The position numbers and the translations under genes are program-made. The notes beneath the pieces were generated by a model, which searched no databases, was not told the DNA's origin, and saw nothing but the letters and a program-made list of their open reading frames with translations. A DNA stretch of 64,000 bases from Mycobacterium sp. DL440 (GTDB lineage: Bacteria; Actinomycetota; Actinomycetes; Mycobacteriales; Mycobacteriaceae), in NCBI RefSeq assembly GCF_011745145.1, contig NZ_CP050191.1, forward strand, positions 3,201,984 through 3,265,983, written 5' to 3'. Shown in pieces: positions 18,517 through 30,293 of the stretch; the first letter of the stretch is position 1; every line of letters begins with the position of its first letter.

Positions 18517-20527
18517 TGCTCGCTCTCCTGTGTTGCAGCGGTGATCCGGGCCAGCGGCTGGCCCACCTTGACCTGGTCGCCGACGGCGACAAGTAGTTCG
18601 GCCACACCGTCGGTGGGTGCCGCCAGGGCATGCTCCATCTTCATCGCCTCCACGGTGACCACCATGGTCCCGGCGGTAACCTCGGCACCGCTCTCAACGC
18701 CCACGGCGACAACCGATCCCGGCATGGGACTGACGAGTTCGGCGTCGCCACTGTGCTCGTCGTCGGGCCGCACCGGCGCCTCGCGCACCTCCTCGACCAC
18801 GTAACTGTGCCCGGCACCGGAGAGCCAGAGCTGGCCGGTCCCGCCGCTCAGCTGCGTGGCGACCAGGTACTCGGCGCGCATCCCGTCGAGCGTGACGGTG
18901 AACTGATCACCGACGAAAGCCGCGCTGACGGTGTGGGTTTCACCGTTCTCGACCGTGGCGTTGGCCTGGTCGGGATTGCCGGAGAGGTATACGTGATCGG
19001 TGCGGTCGCCGGCCCGCAGCCGGAAGGCCGCCGGGGCACGCCCACCCACCCGCCAGCCTGTCGGACGGGCCCACAGGTCGTCGCCGGCCTCGGTCCAATT
19101 GCTGATCCACTGGTAGGCCGCCGCCGCGATCAACTCCGCATCGCCGAGGGCCTGGGGCGCGAAATCCGGTGCCCGACGGTCCAACAGGCCGGTGTCCAGC
19201 CGGCCCGCGGCCACATCAGGATCGGCCAGCAGGAAGCGAAGGAACTCGGTGTTGGTGGTCAGACCCAGTACCGCGGTATCGCCCAGCGCCCGGTCCAGCT
19301 TGTGTAGCGCCGCCGCTCGGTCGGCGCCGTGGGCGATGACCTTCGACAACATTGGGTCGTAGTCGCTGCCGACGACGGTGCCGGCGGTGAGGCCGGAATC
19401 CACCCGAACCCCGGGCCCTTTGGGCTCACGCAGTCCGAGCACCTGCCCACCGGTGGGCAGGAAGCCGTTGGCCGGGTCCTCGGCATAGACCCGAGCCTCC
19501 ATCGCGTGCCCGGTCATGATGATGTCGTCCTGGCCGATCGCGAGCTTCTCCCCGACCGCGATGCGGACCTGTTGTTCCACCAGGTCGACTCCGGTGACCA
19601 TTTCGGTGACCGGATGTTCCACCTGAAGCCGGGTATTCATCTCCATGAAGAAGAACTCGTCGGGCGCATCGGCGGACACGATGAACTCCACCGTGCCGGC
19701 GCCCGTGTAGTCGACACTACGCGCGGTGTCGCACGCAGCCGCGCCGATACGGGCCCGGGTGGCCGGGTCCAACAGCGGCGAGGGCGCCTCTTCGATGACC
19801 TTTTGGTGCCTGCGCTGCAGACTACATTCCCGCTCGCCCAGGTGTATCACGTTGCCGTGTCCGTCCGCGAGCACCTGCACCTCGATATGGCGGGGCCGCA
19901 ACACATATCGTTCCAGGAACAGGGCGTCGTCGCCGAAGGCCGCAGCCGCCTCGCGTCGGGCCGATACGAGGGCAGCCGCAAGTTCATCGGCCTGCTCCAC
20001 CACCCGCATACCCTTGCCGCCACCGCCCGCCGACGGCTTGACCAGTACCGGGAAACCGACCTCGGGTGCCCCCGCGATCAAGTCCTCATCGGTCAGGCCC
20101 GGACGCGAGATGCCGGGTACGACAGGCACACCGAACGCCGACACGGCGGCCTTGGCCGCGATCTTGTCGCCCATCGTGGCGATCGCCGCGGCGGGCGGGC
20201 CGATGAACACGATGCCTGCCGCCTGTAGCGCGGCGGCAAACTCCGCGTTCTCGGAAAGGAATCCATAGCCGGGGTGCACTGCCTGCGCGCCGGTGCGCTG
20301 CGCGGCAGCGACCACTGCGTCGATATCGAGGTAGCTCTGCCGGGCCGCGGCGGGTCCGATACGGACCGCCACGTCCGCCTCTGCGACATGACGGGCGCCG
20401 GCGTCGGCATCGCTGAACACCGCGACCGACCGGATGCCCATGGTCCGCAGGGTGCGGATGACCCGGACCGCGATCTCGCCACGGTTGGCGACGAGGACTG
20501 TGTCGAATATAGCGCTTGAAGTCATCA

Positions 20528-20528
<1 letters not shown>
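18513..20528 (-). CDS. accA1: Acyl-CoA carboxylase alpha chain (biotin carboxylase + BCCP)
   Basis: 671-aa alpha subunit. Residues 1-450 form the biotin carboxylase ([19 protein letters not shown] at the N-terminus, glycine-rich ATP-grasp loop [15 protein letters not shown], and [17 protein letters not shown]). The C-terminus is a biotin carrier domain with [10 protein letters not shown], where the Lys is biotinylated. With AccD1 it is the likely methylcrotonyl-CoA carboxylase of leucine degradation. The start is drawn at ATG 20528, which forms TGATG with the accD1 stop; GTG 20531 and ATG 20525 are equally possible. Position equals Rv2501c. Confidence 0.95.
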
Positions 20529-22126
<1,598 letters not shown>

Positions 22127-22151
22127 TGAGTTGTCTACCCCCGGAGGCGCC

Positions 22152-22745
22152 ATGTCTGACAGCGCCGTCACCCGTCGCAGCAAGGCCAAGTCCGACCGCC
22201 GCAGCCAACTGATCGCTGCCGCCGAACGGCTTGTGGCCGAACGCGGTTACCTTGCGGTACGCCTCGAGGACATCTGCTCGGCAGTCGGAATCTCCGGACC
22301 GGCCATCTATCGGCACTTCCCCAACAAAGAGGCGCTGCTGGTCGAACTGCTCGTCGGGATCAGTACCCGTCTGCTCGCCGGTGCACAGGAGGTGACCGCC
22401 CGGAGCACCCCGCCCGCCGACACCCTGAATGGCCTGGTGGACTTCCACCTCGACTTCGTCTTCGGCGAACCCGACCTGATCCGCATCCAGGACCGCGACC
22501 TGGGCCATCTGCCGGACGCCGCCAAGCGTCAGGTGCGGCGGTCCCAGCGGCAGTACGTGGAGATCTGGGTGGCGGTCCTGACCCAGCTCAACCCCGATCT
22601 GGCCGAGGACGACGCCCGCGTGATGGCACACGCTGCATTCGGCCTGCTGAACTCCACCCCCTACAGCGTGAGACCCGCTGTCCCCAAGACACATTCACGC
22701 GCCGTACTGCGCCGGATGACGCTGGCGGCGCTCACTGCCGACTAG
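22152..22745 (+). CDS. bkaR: TetR family repressor of the branched-chain keto-acid operon
   Basis: 197-aa TetR regulator. The N-terminal HTH shows SQLIAAAERLVAERGYLAVRLEDICSAVG (split: QLIAAAERLVAERGYLAV and EDICSAVGISGPAIYRHFP), with the recognition helix at residues about 45-60. The C-terminal domain is the ligand-binding part. The ATG at 22152 is preceded by CCGGAGG; the upstream TTG at 22131 lacks such a box. It is divergent from accD1 across a long inverted repeat, the arrangement of Rv2506 (BkaR). Its 3' end overlaps the convergent S9 peptidase gene by 4 bp. Confidence 0.9.
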   Translation: MSDSAVTRRSKAKSDRRSQLIAAAERLVAERGYLAVRLEDICSAVGISGPAIYRHFPNKEALLVELLVGISTRLLAGAQEVTARSTPPADTLNGLVDFHLDFVFGEPDLIRIQDRDLGHLPDAAKRQVRRSQRQYVEIWVAVLTQLNPDLAEDDARVMAHAAFGLLNSTPYSVRPAVPKTHSRAVLRRMTLAALTAD

Positions 22746-24640
22746 CCGCCGAACGCCTTGGACAGCCAACGAGACGCGACATCGACCAGCACCGCGCGGT
22801 TCTCCCGTTTGACGATCTCGTGTCCGTCATCGTCGAAGATCAGCAGTTCGGCGGTGCGCCCGAGTTTCACCAGTGCCTCGTACATCTGCCGCGATTCATC
22901 GGGCAGCACATTGGTGTCGTGTCCGCCGTGCACCAGCAGCAACGGGGCGATGATTGCATCTGCCTTCGGCAATGGCGAAAGCCTTTCCAGCAGATCACGA
23001 TCCGCCACCGGGTGGCCGTATTCGGGATAGGACGCTGCCGCGATCCACGGCTCGGTGGTGTGGTAGAAGCTGTTCAGGTCACTCATCCCGCAGATGCTGA
23101 TACCGGCCACGAACAGCTGCGGGTGGAAGGCCAGCGCCGCCTGCGTCAGATAGCCGCCGTACGACCATCCGGTGCAGGCCAGCCGGTCGGCCGGCGCAAT
23201 GCCCCGGTCAACCAGATACTTCGCACAATCGGCGACATCGTCGATCGCGGCGAACCGCAACTCCTTGTCGTCGGCGTGCACGAACGCCCGGCCAAATCCG
23301 CCCGAACCGCGCACATTCGGCGCCAACACCGCGAAACCCGCATCCAGCAGCGCCGGAAAGATCTCGTTGTATGCGGGCCGCGCCTGCCCCTCGGGACCGC
23401 CGTGCAGGAACATCACCGCGCCTATTACCGCCACAGGCGGTCGGTACAGCCACCCGGTGAGTTCCAACCCGTCGCGGGCGGTGATCCGTTCCAGCGTCGG
23501 CGCGTCGGTCAGCGGTCCCTGGCTGGGTTCGCGGTCGATCCGCTCCCATTCCAGCGAGCGCGGGTCGACGAGTTCGACGGTGCGTGGCAGCGACGGTCCC
23601 TGCACGGTCACCGCCACCATGGACCCACCCGCACTGATGCTCAGCTCGCCGGCGACCGGGCCGGGCAGCGCAATCGGCATCGACAACGTCTCGTCGGCAT
23701 ACTCCAGGACCTGCAACTCGCTGCGGCCGTCGATGTTCCACAACAACGCGATGGTAGACAGATCGTCGCTGACCACGAACTCGTCGAGCTCGTAGCCGGC
23801 CCGCTCGGCAACCACGTGGTAGGTCACGCCGTCGGCGGTGACCGTGACCTCCAGGAGCCGGGCGTGGGCGGCACCGTTGTCGCTGCGGACCAGCGCCCGA
23901 ACAAAACCTTCGGTCCTGTTGGGCTCGTAGGTGCCGGCCGGGTGGTACAGCGTGGTCTCGCCGTCAAAACCACTGCGGAGCCGGCGCGGGGTGTGATCGT
24001 CGAGGATCACGCCGAAATCAGTGACCGAGCCGGGATCCGATGGCAGCAGCGCGATTTCGGTACGCCCCCACAGCATGATGAGCTCCTGGTAGCCACGCGG
24101 GCCGACCCGCACGAGCGAGGCTCCCGCCCACGCGTCCACCAGCCGGCCGCCCGAGCGCCGGTCGAGCACAAGAGTGTCCCCGGTGGCCGGGTCGATCAGG
24201 CAGGAGCTGCCGACGCCGTCCTCTCCGGTGAGGATCGCCGCGACCTGGGTGCCGTCCCAACTGATCAGTTCCGCGGTGCCCTCGGCGTCGGGCGGCCAAT
24301 AGTCGATCCGACGCGCGTCCCGGTCGTCGGGATCGGTCGTCACCACCCAGATCTGGCTGCGGGTCCCGCCTTCGGGAGCCACCTCGCAGGCCAGCCAATG
24401 GCCGTCGGCGGAATGGATGACCTTCGTCACTGCACCCACCACGGGCAGTTCGACGTCGCGCGAGGAACTGGCCCGCCATCCACGCAGGAAGCGCTGCACC
24501 GCGCGCGGATAGCCGCCGTCGTCGACCAAGTGGGCAAAGGCCGTCGCATCCGGTGACAACGACGCGCCGTAGTTCACCCGCACATGCCGATCGGCGGCCA
24601 CCTCGCGTCCTCCCGTCACGTCCGCAGTCCACTCCAGCAT
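22742..24640 (-). CDS. S9 family (prolyl oligopeptidase-like) peptidase
   Basis: 632-aa serine peptidase/acylaminoacyl-peptidase family. The first ~370 residues form a beta-propeller-like N-terminal part with WD-type repeats. The C-terminal alpha/beta hydrolase carries the nucleophile motif CTGWSYGGYLTQAAL near residue 490-505, the Asp in LLVHGGHDTNVLP near residue 585 and the His in FDDDGHEIVKREN near residue 610. No signal peptide, so cytoplasmic. It is divergent from the MmpS-like gene. The substrate is unknown; oligopeptides or acylated peptides are usual for the family. Confidence 0.92.
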   Translation of the reverse strand: MLEWTADVTGGREVAADRHVRVNYGASLSPDATAFAHLVDDGGYPRAVQRFLRGWRASSSRDVELPVVGAVTKVIHSADGHWLACEVAPEGGTRSQIWVVTTDPDDRDARRIDYWPPDAEGTAELISWDGTQVAAILTGEDGVGSSCLIDPATGDTLVLDRRSGGRLVDAWAGASLVRVGPRGYQELIMLWGRTEIALLPSDPGSVTDFGVILDDHTPRRLRSGFDGETTLYHPAGTYEPNRTEGFVRALVRSDNGAAHARLLEVTVTADGVTYHVVAERAGYELDEFVVSDDLSTIALLWNIDGRSELQVLEYADETLSMPIALPGPVAGELSISAGGSMVAVTVQGPSLPRTVELVDPRSLEWERIDREPSQGPLTDAPTLERITARDGLELTGWLYRPPVAVIGAVMFLHGGPEGQARPAYNEIFPALLDAGFAVLAPNVRGSGGFGRAFVHADDKELRFAAIDDVADCAKYLVDRGIAPADRLACTGWSYGGYLTQAALAFHPQLFVAGISICGMSDLNSFYHTTEPWIAAASYPEYGHPVADRDLLERLSPLPKADAIIAPLLLVHGGHDTNVLPDESRQMYEALVKLGRTAELLIFDDDGHEIVKRENRAVLVDVASRWLSKAFGG

Positions 24641-24723
24641 CTCTCACCGCGGCTCAATCGCTGGGACCTCGGCCGCAGCGGACTGAGCATCCGCACAGGT
24701 ACCCTCGCAGCCATGAGGTGGGC

Positions 24724-25509
24724 ATGACCGATTCACCACGCCGCGACGGGTCCGAACCGACCCAATCTTTCGGTAGCGGCTACCCCGTGGACTGTCCAGA
24801 TCCGGCGTACTCGAACCAGCCGCCGTATCAGGGCGTCTACCCGGCTGTGCCCCAAGCGGTGCCGCCGGCTGGATCCTCGGTGCCGAACCCCACCCAACAG
24901 CTGCCGCCCTACTCTCCCTACGGGTACGACGCAGGCGCAACCGGGCATCCGCCAGGCACACCCGCCGGGCCGCCGGGTGCCCCCACCCCGCCCGAGCCCG
25001 ATGGCCACGAACCCCGGCTCTGGCTGTGGATCCTGGCCGCGGTGGCGGTCCTGGTGGCCCTTGGCCTGGTCATCGCGTTGGTGATCGCCAACGGGTCGAG
25101 CCAGGAGACCGTGATCGCACCGCAACCGATCACCCCCCAGCCCAGCTTCAGCACGTCGCCGAAACCCCCCACCACGACCTCCCGCGCACCGCGGCCGATG
25201 CCGCCGCCCACCACCGCCCCGCCCTCGGAGACCGCTCCTGGGCCCACCGAGCCCGTCACCTACGAGGTCACCGGCGAGGGCCGGGCCATCAACATCACCT
25301 ATCTGGATACCGGCAACATGCTCCAGACCGAGTTCAACGTCATGCTGCCGTGGAGTAAGCAGGTCGAACTGGCTCAGCCGGCGACCGAAACCGCCAGCGT
25401 GAGCGTCGTGAATTTCGGCCCAGAGGTGGCCTGCACCGTGACCGTCAACGGCGTACAGACCCAACATCGCACCGGCTCGGGAATCACGATCTGCGTCGGA
25501 ACTGCCTGA
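24724..25509 (+). CDS. Proline-rich membrane protein with MmpS-like C-terminal domain
   Basis: 261-aa protein. A Pro/Tyr/Gly-rich cytoplasmic N-terminus of about 95 residues is followed by one membrane helix (LWLWILAAVAVLVALGLVIA), a Pro/Thr-rich linker and a C-terminal extracytoplasmic domain (YEVTGEGRAINITYLDTGN, and VACTVTVNGVQ with a paired Cys in TICVGTA), which resembles the MmpS transport-accessory fold. No mmpL gene is adjacent, so it may serve a different partner. ATG 24724 has a GAGG box; GTG 24718 is an alternative. Position equals Rv2507. Confidence 0.85.
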   Translation: MTDSPRRDGSEPTQSFGSGYPVDCPDPAYSNQPPYQGVYPAVPQAVPPAGSSVPNPTQQLPPYSPYGYDAGATGHPPGTPAGPPGAPTPPEPDGHEPRLWLWILAAVAVLVALGLVIALVIANGSSQETVIAPQPITPQPSFSTSPKPPTTTSRAPRPMPPPTTAPPSETAPGPTEPVTYEVTGEGRAINITYLDTGNMLQTEFNVMLPWSKQVELAQPATETASVSVVNFGPEVACTVTVNGVQTQHRTGSGITICVGTA

Positions 25510-25526
25510 GCCGTCGACGCACGCTG

Positions 25527-26834
25527 TCAGCTCGTTGAGACGGCGGGACCGGGCTGGCGTGCGGGCACCCGCACGGCGAGCATGCCCGCCAGCCCGACGA
25601 CCAGCACCAGCACGATCCCGCCCATCCCGGCGCGGTCCGCGCCAAAGAAGTCGATGAACATGAAGAACAGCCACGGCGCCAGGAAGGACGCGGCGCGTCC
25701 GACGGTGGTGTAGAGCCCGAACGCCACACCTTCCTTGCCGTCCGCGGTGATCCGCAGCATCAGGTTGCGCGCCGCGGACAGCGTCGGCCCGATGAACAGG
25801 CACAGCAGCAGGCCACACACCCAGAAGGCCACCGGCCCCGACAGCGCCAACAGCGACAGCGCCACCACGATCAGGCAGACCAGCGACCCGACGATGACGG
25901 GTTTGGAACCCACCCGGTCATCGAGCATCCCGCCCACCACCGCACCGACCGCCGCGATCACACAGGCGCTCATCCCGAACAACAGCACGTCCGCCTGGGA
26001 GATGCCGTAGACGTTGACGCCGAGCACCGCGCCGAATGCGAAAACCCCGGCCAGTCCGTCGCGGAACACCGCGCTCGCCACCAGGTAGTAGACGACGTTG
26101 CGGTCGCGTTGCCACTCGCCGCGGATCTCGGCCCACAACTTGCGGTAGGCGCCGAAGAAACCGACGTGTTCGACCGGTTCGACGGCCGGCACGCGCGGAA
26201 CCATCACGAATATCGGCAGTGCGAACAACACGAACCAGACCGCAGTGAGCAACATCACCGCCCGCACGTTCTGCCCGTCGGCGGTCGGGATGCCCAGCAG
26301 CCCACGGGTATCGCCGTCACCGGCGATGAACCCGACGTAGGCCAGCAGCAACAGCACGACGCTGCCCGCGTAGCCCAGGGCCAGGCCGAGCCCGGAGGTC
26401 CGCCCGGAGGTCTGAGGTGTGGACAGCTGTCGGAGCATGGCGTTGTAGGGCACGGTGGCCAGCTCGTTGCAGGCAGCTGTGCAGGCCAGCAGCACGAGCC
26501 CCGGCATCAGATAGCGGTGGTCGTCACGGATCAGGCTCATCGCCGCGGTAAACAGGACGGCCGCACCGGTCATCGCGGCAAGCACCCGACGCCGCCGATG
26601 CGGCGCATCGACCCAGATACCGGTGACCGGCGCCAGTAGGGCCACCGCGAGACCGGCGACCGTCATGGCCCGGCCCAGCCAGCTGGCCGGCGTGGTGTCT
26701 CCGGGGAGGTCCGCGCCGACGCTGCCAGTCAGGTACACCGAGAAGACGAATGTGACGACGATGGCGTTGAGGCCCGTCGCACCGCAGTCCCACAATGCCC
26801 ACGCGAGCACCCTCGCCCGCCCGGGGTTAGTCAT
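25527..26834 (-). CDS. MFS transporter, UMF1/Atg22-like
   Basis: 435-aa integral membrane protein with about 12 predicted helices. The N-terminus LAWALWDCGATGLNAIVVTFVF, the loop DAPHRRRRVLAAMTGAAVL and PYNAMLRQLSTPQTSGRTSGLG resemble the UMF1 (Atg22-like) branch of the major facilitator superfamily, often linked to amino-acid or metabolite export. ATG 26834 is chosen since the longer frame overlaps the divergent SDR gene. It converges on the MmpS-like gene with 17 bp between stops and is divergent from the SDR gene with 43 bp. Position equals Rv2508c. Substrate unknown. Confidence 0.88.
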   Translation of the reverse strand: MTNPGRARVLAWALWDCGATGLNAIVVTFVFSVYLTGSVGADLPGDTTPASWLGRAMTVAGLAVALLAPVTGIWVDAPHRRRRVLAAMTGAAVLFTAAMSLIRDDHRYLMPGLVLLACTAACNELATVPYNAMLRQLSTPQTSGRTSGLGLALGYAGSVVLLLLAYVGFIAGDGDTRGLLGIPTADGQNVRAVMLLTAVWFVLFALPIFVMVPRVPAVEPVEHVGFFGAYRKLWAEIRGEWQRDRNVVYYLVASAVFRDGLAGVFAFGAVLGVNVYGISQADVLLFGMSACVIAAVGAVVGGMLDDRVGSKPVIVGSLVCLIVVALSLLALSGPVAFWVCGLLLCLFIGPTLSAARNLMLRITADGKEGVAFGLYTTVGRAASFLAPWLFFMFIDFFGADRAGMGGIVLVLVVGLAGMLAVRVPARQPGPAVSTS

Positions 26835-26877
26835 GACCGACACCCTATGGGTTCGGGCGCCTTCTAGGATTGGCCGC

Positions 26878-27684
26878 ATGCCAGTACCCGCACCCAGTCC
26901 GGATGCCCGTGCCGTCGTCACCGGCGCCTCGCAGAACATCGGCGAAGCGTTGGCCACCGAACTCGCTGCCCGCGGCCACCACCTGATCATCACCGCGCGA
27001 CGGGAGGATGTGCTGACGTCACTGGCGCAGCGCCTCACCGAGCGCTACGGCGTCACCGTCGAGGTGCGCGCCGTCGACCTCACCGACCCCACCGCCAGAG
27101 ACGTCCTGTGCGACGAGCTGGCCCAGCGCGAGATCTCGATCCTGTGTGCCAATGCGGGCACCGCCACCTTCGGCCCGGTCATCGATCTCGATCCGGCCGG
27201 CGAGAAGGCACAGGTGCAACTCAACGTCCTCGGCGTGCACGATCTGGTGTTGGCGGTACTGCCGGGGATGGTCAAACGCGGATCCGGCGGCATCCTGACC
27301 TCCGGATCGGCGGCGGGCAACTCACCGATCCCCAACAACTCCACGTACGCGGCGTCCAAGGCGTTCGCCAACACGTTCAGCGAGTCGCTCCGCGGCGAGC
27401 TCAAGGGCGCCGGCGTGCACGTCACGGTGTTGGCGCCGGGCCCGGTGCGCACCGACCTGCCCGACGCGTCCGACCAGTCCCTGGTGGAGCGGTTGATCCC
27501 CGACTTCCTTTGGATCTCAACCGAATACACCGCCAAGCTGTCGCTCGACGGCCTGGAGAAGAACAAGATGCGGGTGGTGCCCGGGGTGACCTCCAAGGCC
27601 ATGTCGATGGCCAGCGGCTATGCGCCGCGGGCCATCGTCACCCCGATTGTGGGCGCCGTCTACAAGAAGCTCGGCGGCGGCTAG
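26878..27684 (+). CDS. Short-chain dehydrogenase/reductase
   Basis: 268-aa NAD(P)-dependent oxidoreductase with a Rossmann fold. The cofactor motif is VTGASQNIGEALA at residues about 13-25, followed by NAGTATFGPV near residue 92, the catalytic Ser in TSGSAAGNSP and the YAASK motif around residue 157-161. The C-terminal end (APRAIVTPIVGAVYKKLGG) is the type seen in mycobacterial SDRs close to mycolic-acid reductase. It matches Rv2509 in position, which has been proposed as a mycolate reductase (cmrA); the symbol is left blank as the identification rests on synteny. ATG 26878. Confidence 0.9.
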   Translation: MPVPAPSPDARAVVTGASQNIGEALATELAARGHHLIITARREDVLTSLAQRLTERYGVTVEVRAVDLTDPTARDVLCDELAQREISILCANAGTATFGPVIDLDPAGEKAQVQLNVLGVHDLVLAVLPGMVKRGSGGILTSGSAAGNSPIPNNSTYAASKAFANTFSESLRGELKGAGVHVTVLAPGPVRTDLPDASDQSLVERLIPDFLWISTEYTAKLSLDGLEKNKMRVVPGVTSKAMSMASGYAPRAIVTPIVGAVYKKLGGG

Positions 27685-27694
27685 AACTTCTTGC

Positions 27695-27755
27695 GCCGAA
27701 ACCGCATTCCAGCAGAAGAACATCGAGTGGTGGCCTGCTGGAATGCCGTTTCGGC
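27695..27755. repeat. Intergenic palindrome, copy 1 of a dispersed family
   Basis: GCCGAAACCGCATTCCAGCAG (21 bp, first 20 shown in effect as GCCGAAACCGCATTCCAGCA plus G) pairs with 27735-27755 at 20 of 21 positions around a 19-nt loop that contains TCGAGTG. It lies between the convergent SDR and HerA-like genes and could terminate both. A closely related copy lies at 63111-63171, so the sequence is conserved beyond what a terminator needs. Confidence 0.8.
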
Positions 27756-27760
27756 GGAAA

Positions 27761-29332
27761 TCAGCGGCGGCGGCCCGTACCGAAAATGCTGCGGGTGATC
27801 TCGCGACCGAGGACGGTGCCCGCCGAGCGCATCGCGCTCTTGAACGCCGAGCTCTTGAGCACCTGCTCAAGCATGCCCGGTTCTGCCGGTTGCGCCGGGG
27901 CCGGCATCGCCTCGATCTCGCCTGAGGCCTCGACGCCGCCGAAGCCACCTGGATCCTCGGGCGACGGCGGCGGCGCGAGTTTCGCGGCCAGCCGCTCGTA
28001 GGCCGAATCCCCGTCCACGGTCTGGCCGTACGTCGCCTGCAGCGGGCTGGCCTTGGCGACCGCCGTGATCGCCTCGGTCCCGATGGTGTCCATCAACGAC
28101 CGTGGCGCCCGCATCCTCGTCCAGGCCACCGGCGTCGGCGCACCTTTCTCCGAGAGCACCGTGACCACAGCCTCGCCGATCCCCAACGACGTCAGCGCCT
28201 TCTCCAGGTCGTAGACGTCGGTCTTCGGGTAGGTGCGCACCGTCTTCGACAGGGCCTTCTGATCGTCCGGGGTGAAGGCACGCAACGCGTGCTGCACCCG
28301 GGCACCCAACTGTGAGAGCACGTTGTTGGGCACATCGGTGGGCAGCTGGGTGCAGAAGAAAACACCGACGCCCTTCGAGCGGATCAGCTTGACGGTCTGC
28401 TCTACCTGTTCCAGGAACGCCTTGGATGCGTCGGTGAACAGCAGATGCGCCTCGTCGAAGATGAAGACCAACTTGGGCTTGTCGATGTCGCCGACCTCGG
28501 GCAGGGAGGTGAACAGATCGGCCAGCACCCACATCAGAAACGTGGAGAACATCACCGGCCGCGCGGCCTGCGAACCCAACTCCAGCAGGCTGATGATGCC
28601 GCGCCCCTGGGCGTCGGTGCGCAGCAGATCCTTGGGCTCCAGCTCCGGTTCACCGAAGAACGAATCGGCGCCCTCGGCCTCCAGATTGACCAGGGCCCGA
28701 AGGATGACGCCCGCCGTCGTGGTCGACACCGCGCCCAGCGCCTTGAGTTCGGCCTTGCCCTCATCGCTCGTGAGGAACTGGATCACCGAGCGAAGGTCCT
28801 TGATGTCCAGCAGGGGCAGGCCCTTCTGGTCGGCCCAATGGAAGATCAGGCCGAGCGTGGACTCCTGAGTGGTATTGAGGCCCAACACCTTCGACAGCAG
28901 GATCGGGCCGAAGCTGGTGATGGTGGCACGGACCGGTACCCCGATGCCCTCGGTGCCCAGCGACAGGAACTCCACCGGGAACGCCGTCGGTGTCCAGGTG
29001 TCGCCGGTGTCCTTGGCGCGCTGATCGGTCTTCTCGCCTGCCTCGCCGGACTTCGACAACCCCGACAGGTCGCCCTTCACGTCGGCCATCACCACCGGGA
29101 CGCCGGCGGCCGAGAGCTGCTCGGCGATCACCTGCAGCGTCTTGGTCTTGCCGGTACCGGTGGCACCGGCAATCAACCCGTGCCGGTTGACCGTGGCCAG
29201 CGGGATGCGGACCTGTGCGCTCGGGTCGACGGTTCCGTCGACGACGACGGTGCCAAGCTCCAACGCCTGGCCTTCGACGGCGTAGCCGGCAGCAATCTGC
29301 TGCGCGGGGGTGGCTGTCGATTCGGTGGTCAT
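27761..29332 (-). CDS. HerA-like (DUF853) ATPase
   Basis: 523-aa P-loop ATPase of the DUF853/HerA-like family. Walker A is GATGTGKTKTLQV near residue 55 and Walker B is KLVFIFDEAHLLF near residue 285, with RALRAFTPDDQKALSK as the likely arginine-finger segment. Such proteins are hexameric DNA-translocase relatives, but the role of this branch in mycobacteria is not known. ATG 29332 follows a GGAGGACCGGGG ribosome-binding site, so the longer frame to 29380 is not used. It is divergent from orn. Position equals Rv2510c. Confidence 0.9.
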   Translation of the reverse strand: MTTESTATPAQQIAAGYAVEGQALELGTVVVDGTVDPSAQVRIPLATVNRHGLIAGATGTGKTKTLQVIAEQLSAAGVPVVMADVKGDLSGLSKSGEAGEKTDQRAKDTGDTWTPTAFPVEFLSLGTEGIGVPVRATITSFGPILLSKVLGLNTTQESTLGLIFHWADQKGLPLLDIKDLRSVIQFLTSDEGKAELKALGAVSTTTAGVILRALVNLEAEGADSFFGEPELEPKDLLRTDAQGRGIISLLELGSQAARPVMFSTFLMWVLADLFTSLPEVGDIDKPKLVFIFDEAHLLFTDASKAFLEQVEQTVKLIRSKGVGVFFCTQLPTDVPNNVLSQLGARVQHALRAFTPDDQKALSKTVRTYPKTDVYDLEKALTSLGIGEAVVTVLSEKGAPTPVAWTRMRAPRSLMDTIGTEAITAVAKASPLQATYGQTVDGDSAYERLAAKLAPPPSPEDPGGFGGVEASGEIEAMPAPAQPAEPGMLEQVLKSSAFKSAMRSAGTVLGREITRSIFGTGRRR

Positions 29333-29449
29333 GCCCCGGTCCTCCCAGTTTGCGCGAACGAGCCAATCGGGGACTGACACTACTTGTCAGGCGGCGCGCG
29401 CGGTGGGTGTGACTGCTCGTTGCCAGGTATGGGAATACTGTGGATCTTC

Positions 29450-30097
29450 GTGCGAGACGAACTGGTATGGATCGACTGCGAGATGACCGGCCTCGACCTC
29501 AAGTCCGATCGGCTGATCGAGATCGCGGTTCTGGTCACCGACGCTGACCTGAATATCCTCGGTGATGGCCTGGACGTGGTCATTCACACCGACGACGACG
29601 CGCTGTCGTCCATGGTCGACGTGGTCAAACAGATGCACACCCGGTCCGGGTTGACCGAAGAAGTCCGGGTGTCGACGGTCGATGTGGCCACCGCCGAAGA
29701 GATGGTGCTCGACTACATCCGCGAACACGTCAAGACAGCCAAGTCCGCTCCCCTTTGCGGCAACTCGATCGCGACCGACCGCGGCTTCATCACCCGCGAC
29801 ATGCCCAAACTCGACGATTACCTGCACTACCGGATGATCGACGTCAGCTCGATCAAGGAACTGTGCCGCCGCTGGTACCCCCGGATCTACTTCGGCCAGC
29901 CGGAGAAGGGCCTGGCACACCGCGCCCTGGCCGACATCCACGAGTCGATCCGCGAGCTCAAGTACTACCGCTCGACCGCGTTCGTCGCCCAGCCCGGTCC
30001 GTCTACCAGCGATATCGCCGCGATCGCGGCCGAGCTCGGCCCGCCGAAGGACGACGCGACCGGAACCGATTCGGCGCTAGGACACCCGAGCAGTTAG
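29450..30097 (+). CDS. orn: Oligoribonuclease
   Basis: 215-aa DEDDh 3'-5' exonuclease that degrades 2-5 nt RNA fragments and pGpG. ExoI is [10 protein letters not shown] at residues about 6-15, ExoII is [11 protein letters not shown] near residue 105, and ExoIII is [16 protein letters not shown] near residue 155-168. GTG 29450 ([14 protein letters not shown]) gives the family N-terminus; ATG 29429 is possible but adds residues not seen in relatives. It is followed 40 bp on by tRNA-His on the same strand. Position equals Rv2511. Confidence 0.96.
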   Translation: MRDELVWIDCEMTGLDLKSDRLIEIAVLVTDADLNILGDGLDVVIHTDDDALSSMVDVVKQMHTRSGLTEEVRVSTVDVATAEEMVLDYIREHVKTAKSAPLCGNSIATDRGFITRDMPKLDDYLHYRMIDVSSIKELCRRWYPRIYFGQPEKGLAHRALADIHESIRELKYYRSTAFVAQPGPSTSDIAAIAAELGPPKDDATGTDSALGHPSS

Positions 30098-30136
30098 TAT
30101 CTACGAGCCGCATATGCCGAAACGCAGCGCGGCGAT

Positions 30137-30210
30137 GGTGGCTGTAGTTCAGTTGGTAGAGCACCAGGTTGTGATCCTGGCTGTCGCGGGTTCGAGTCCC
30201 GTCAGCCACC
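30137..30210 (+). tRNA. tRNA-His (GTG)
   Basis: Full cloverleaf with acceptor GTGGCTG/CAGCCAC, the D arm AGTTCAGTTGGTAGAGC, anticodon GTG within AGGTTGTGATCCT, and TTCGAGTC in the T loop. The additional G-1 opposite C73 is the histidine identity feature. CCA is not encoded. Followed by a strong terminator. Confidence 0.97.
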
Positions 30211-30212
30211 CC

Positions 30213-30258
30213 GAAATCGGGAACGCCGTCTGCGCAAGCAGACGGCGTTTCTGATTTC
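30213..30258 (+). terminator. Terminator after tRNA-His
   Basis: AACGCCGTCTGC-GCAA-GCAGACGGCGTT is a perfect 12-bp stem with a GNRA tetraloop followed by TCTGATTTC, and flanking GAAATC/GATTTC extends the pairing. It begins directly after the tRNA. Confidence 0.85.
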
Positions 30259-30293
30259 AGGCCCCTCCGGTTTCCGGTCGTTCAGGTCCCTCG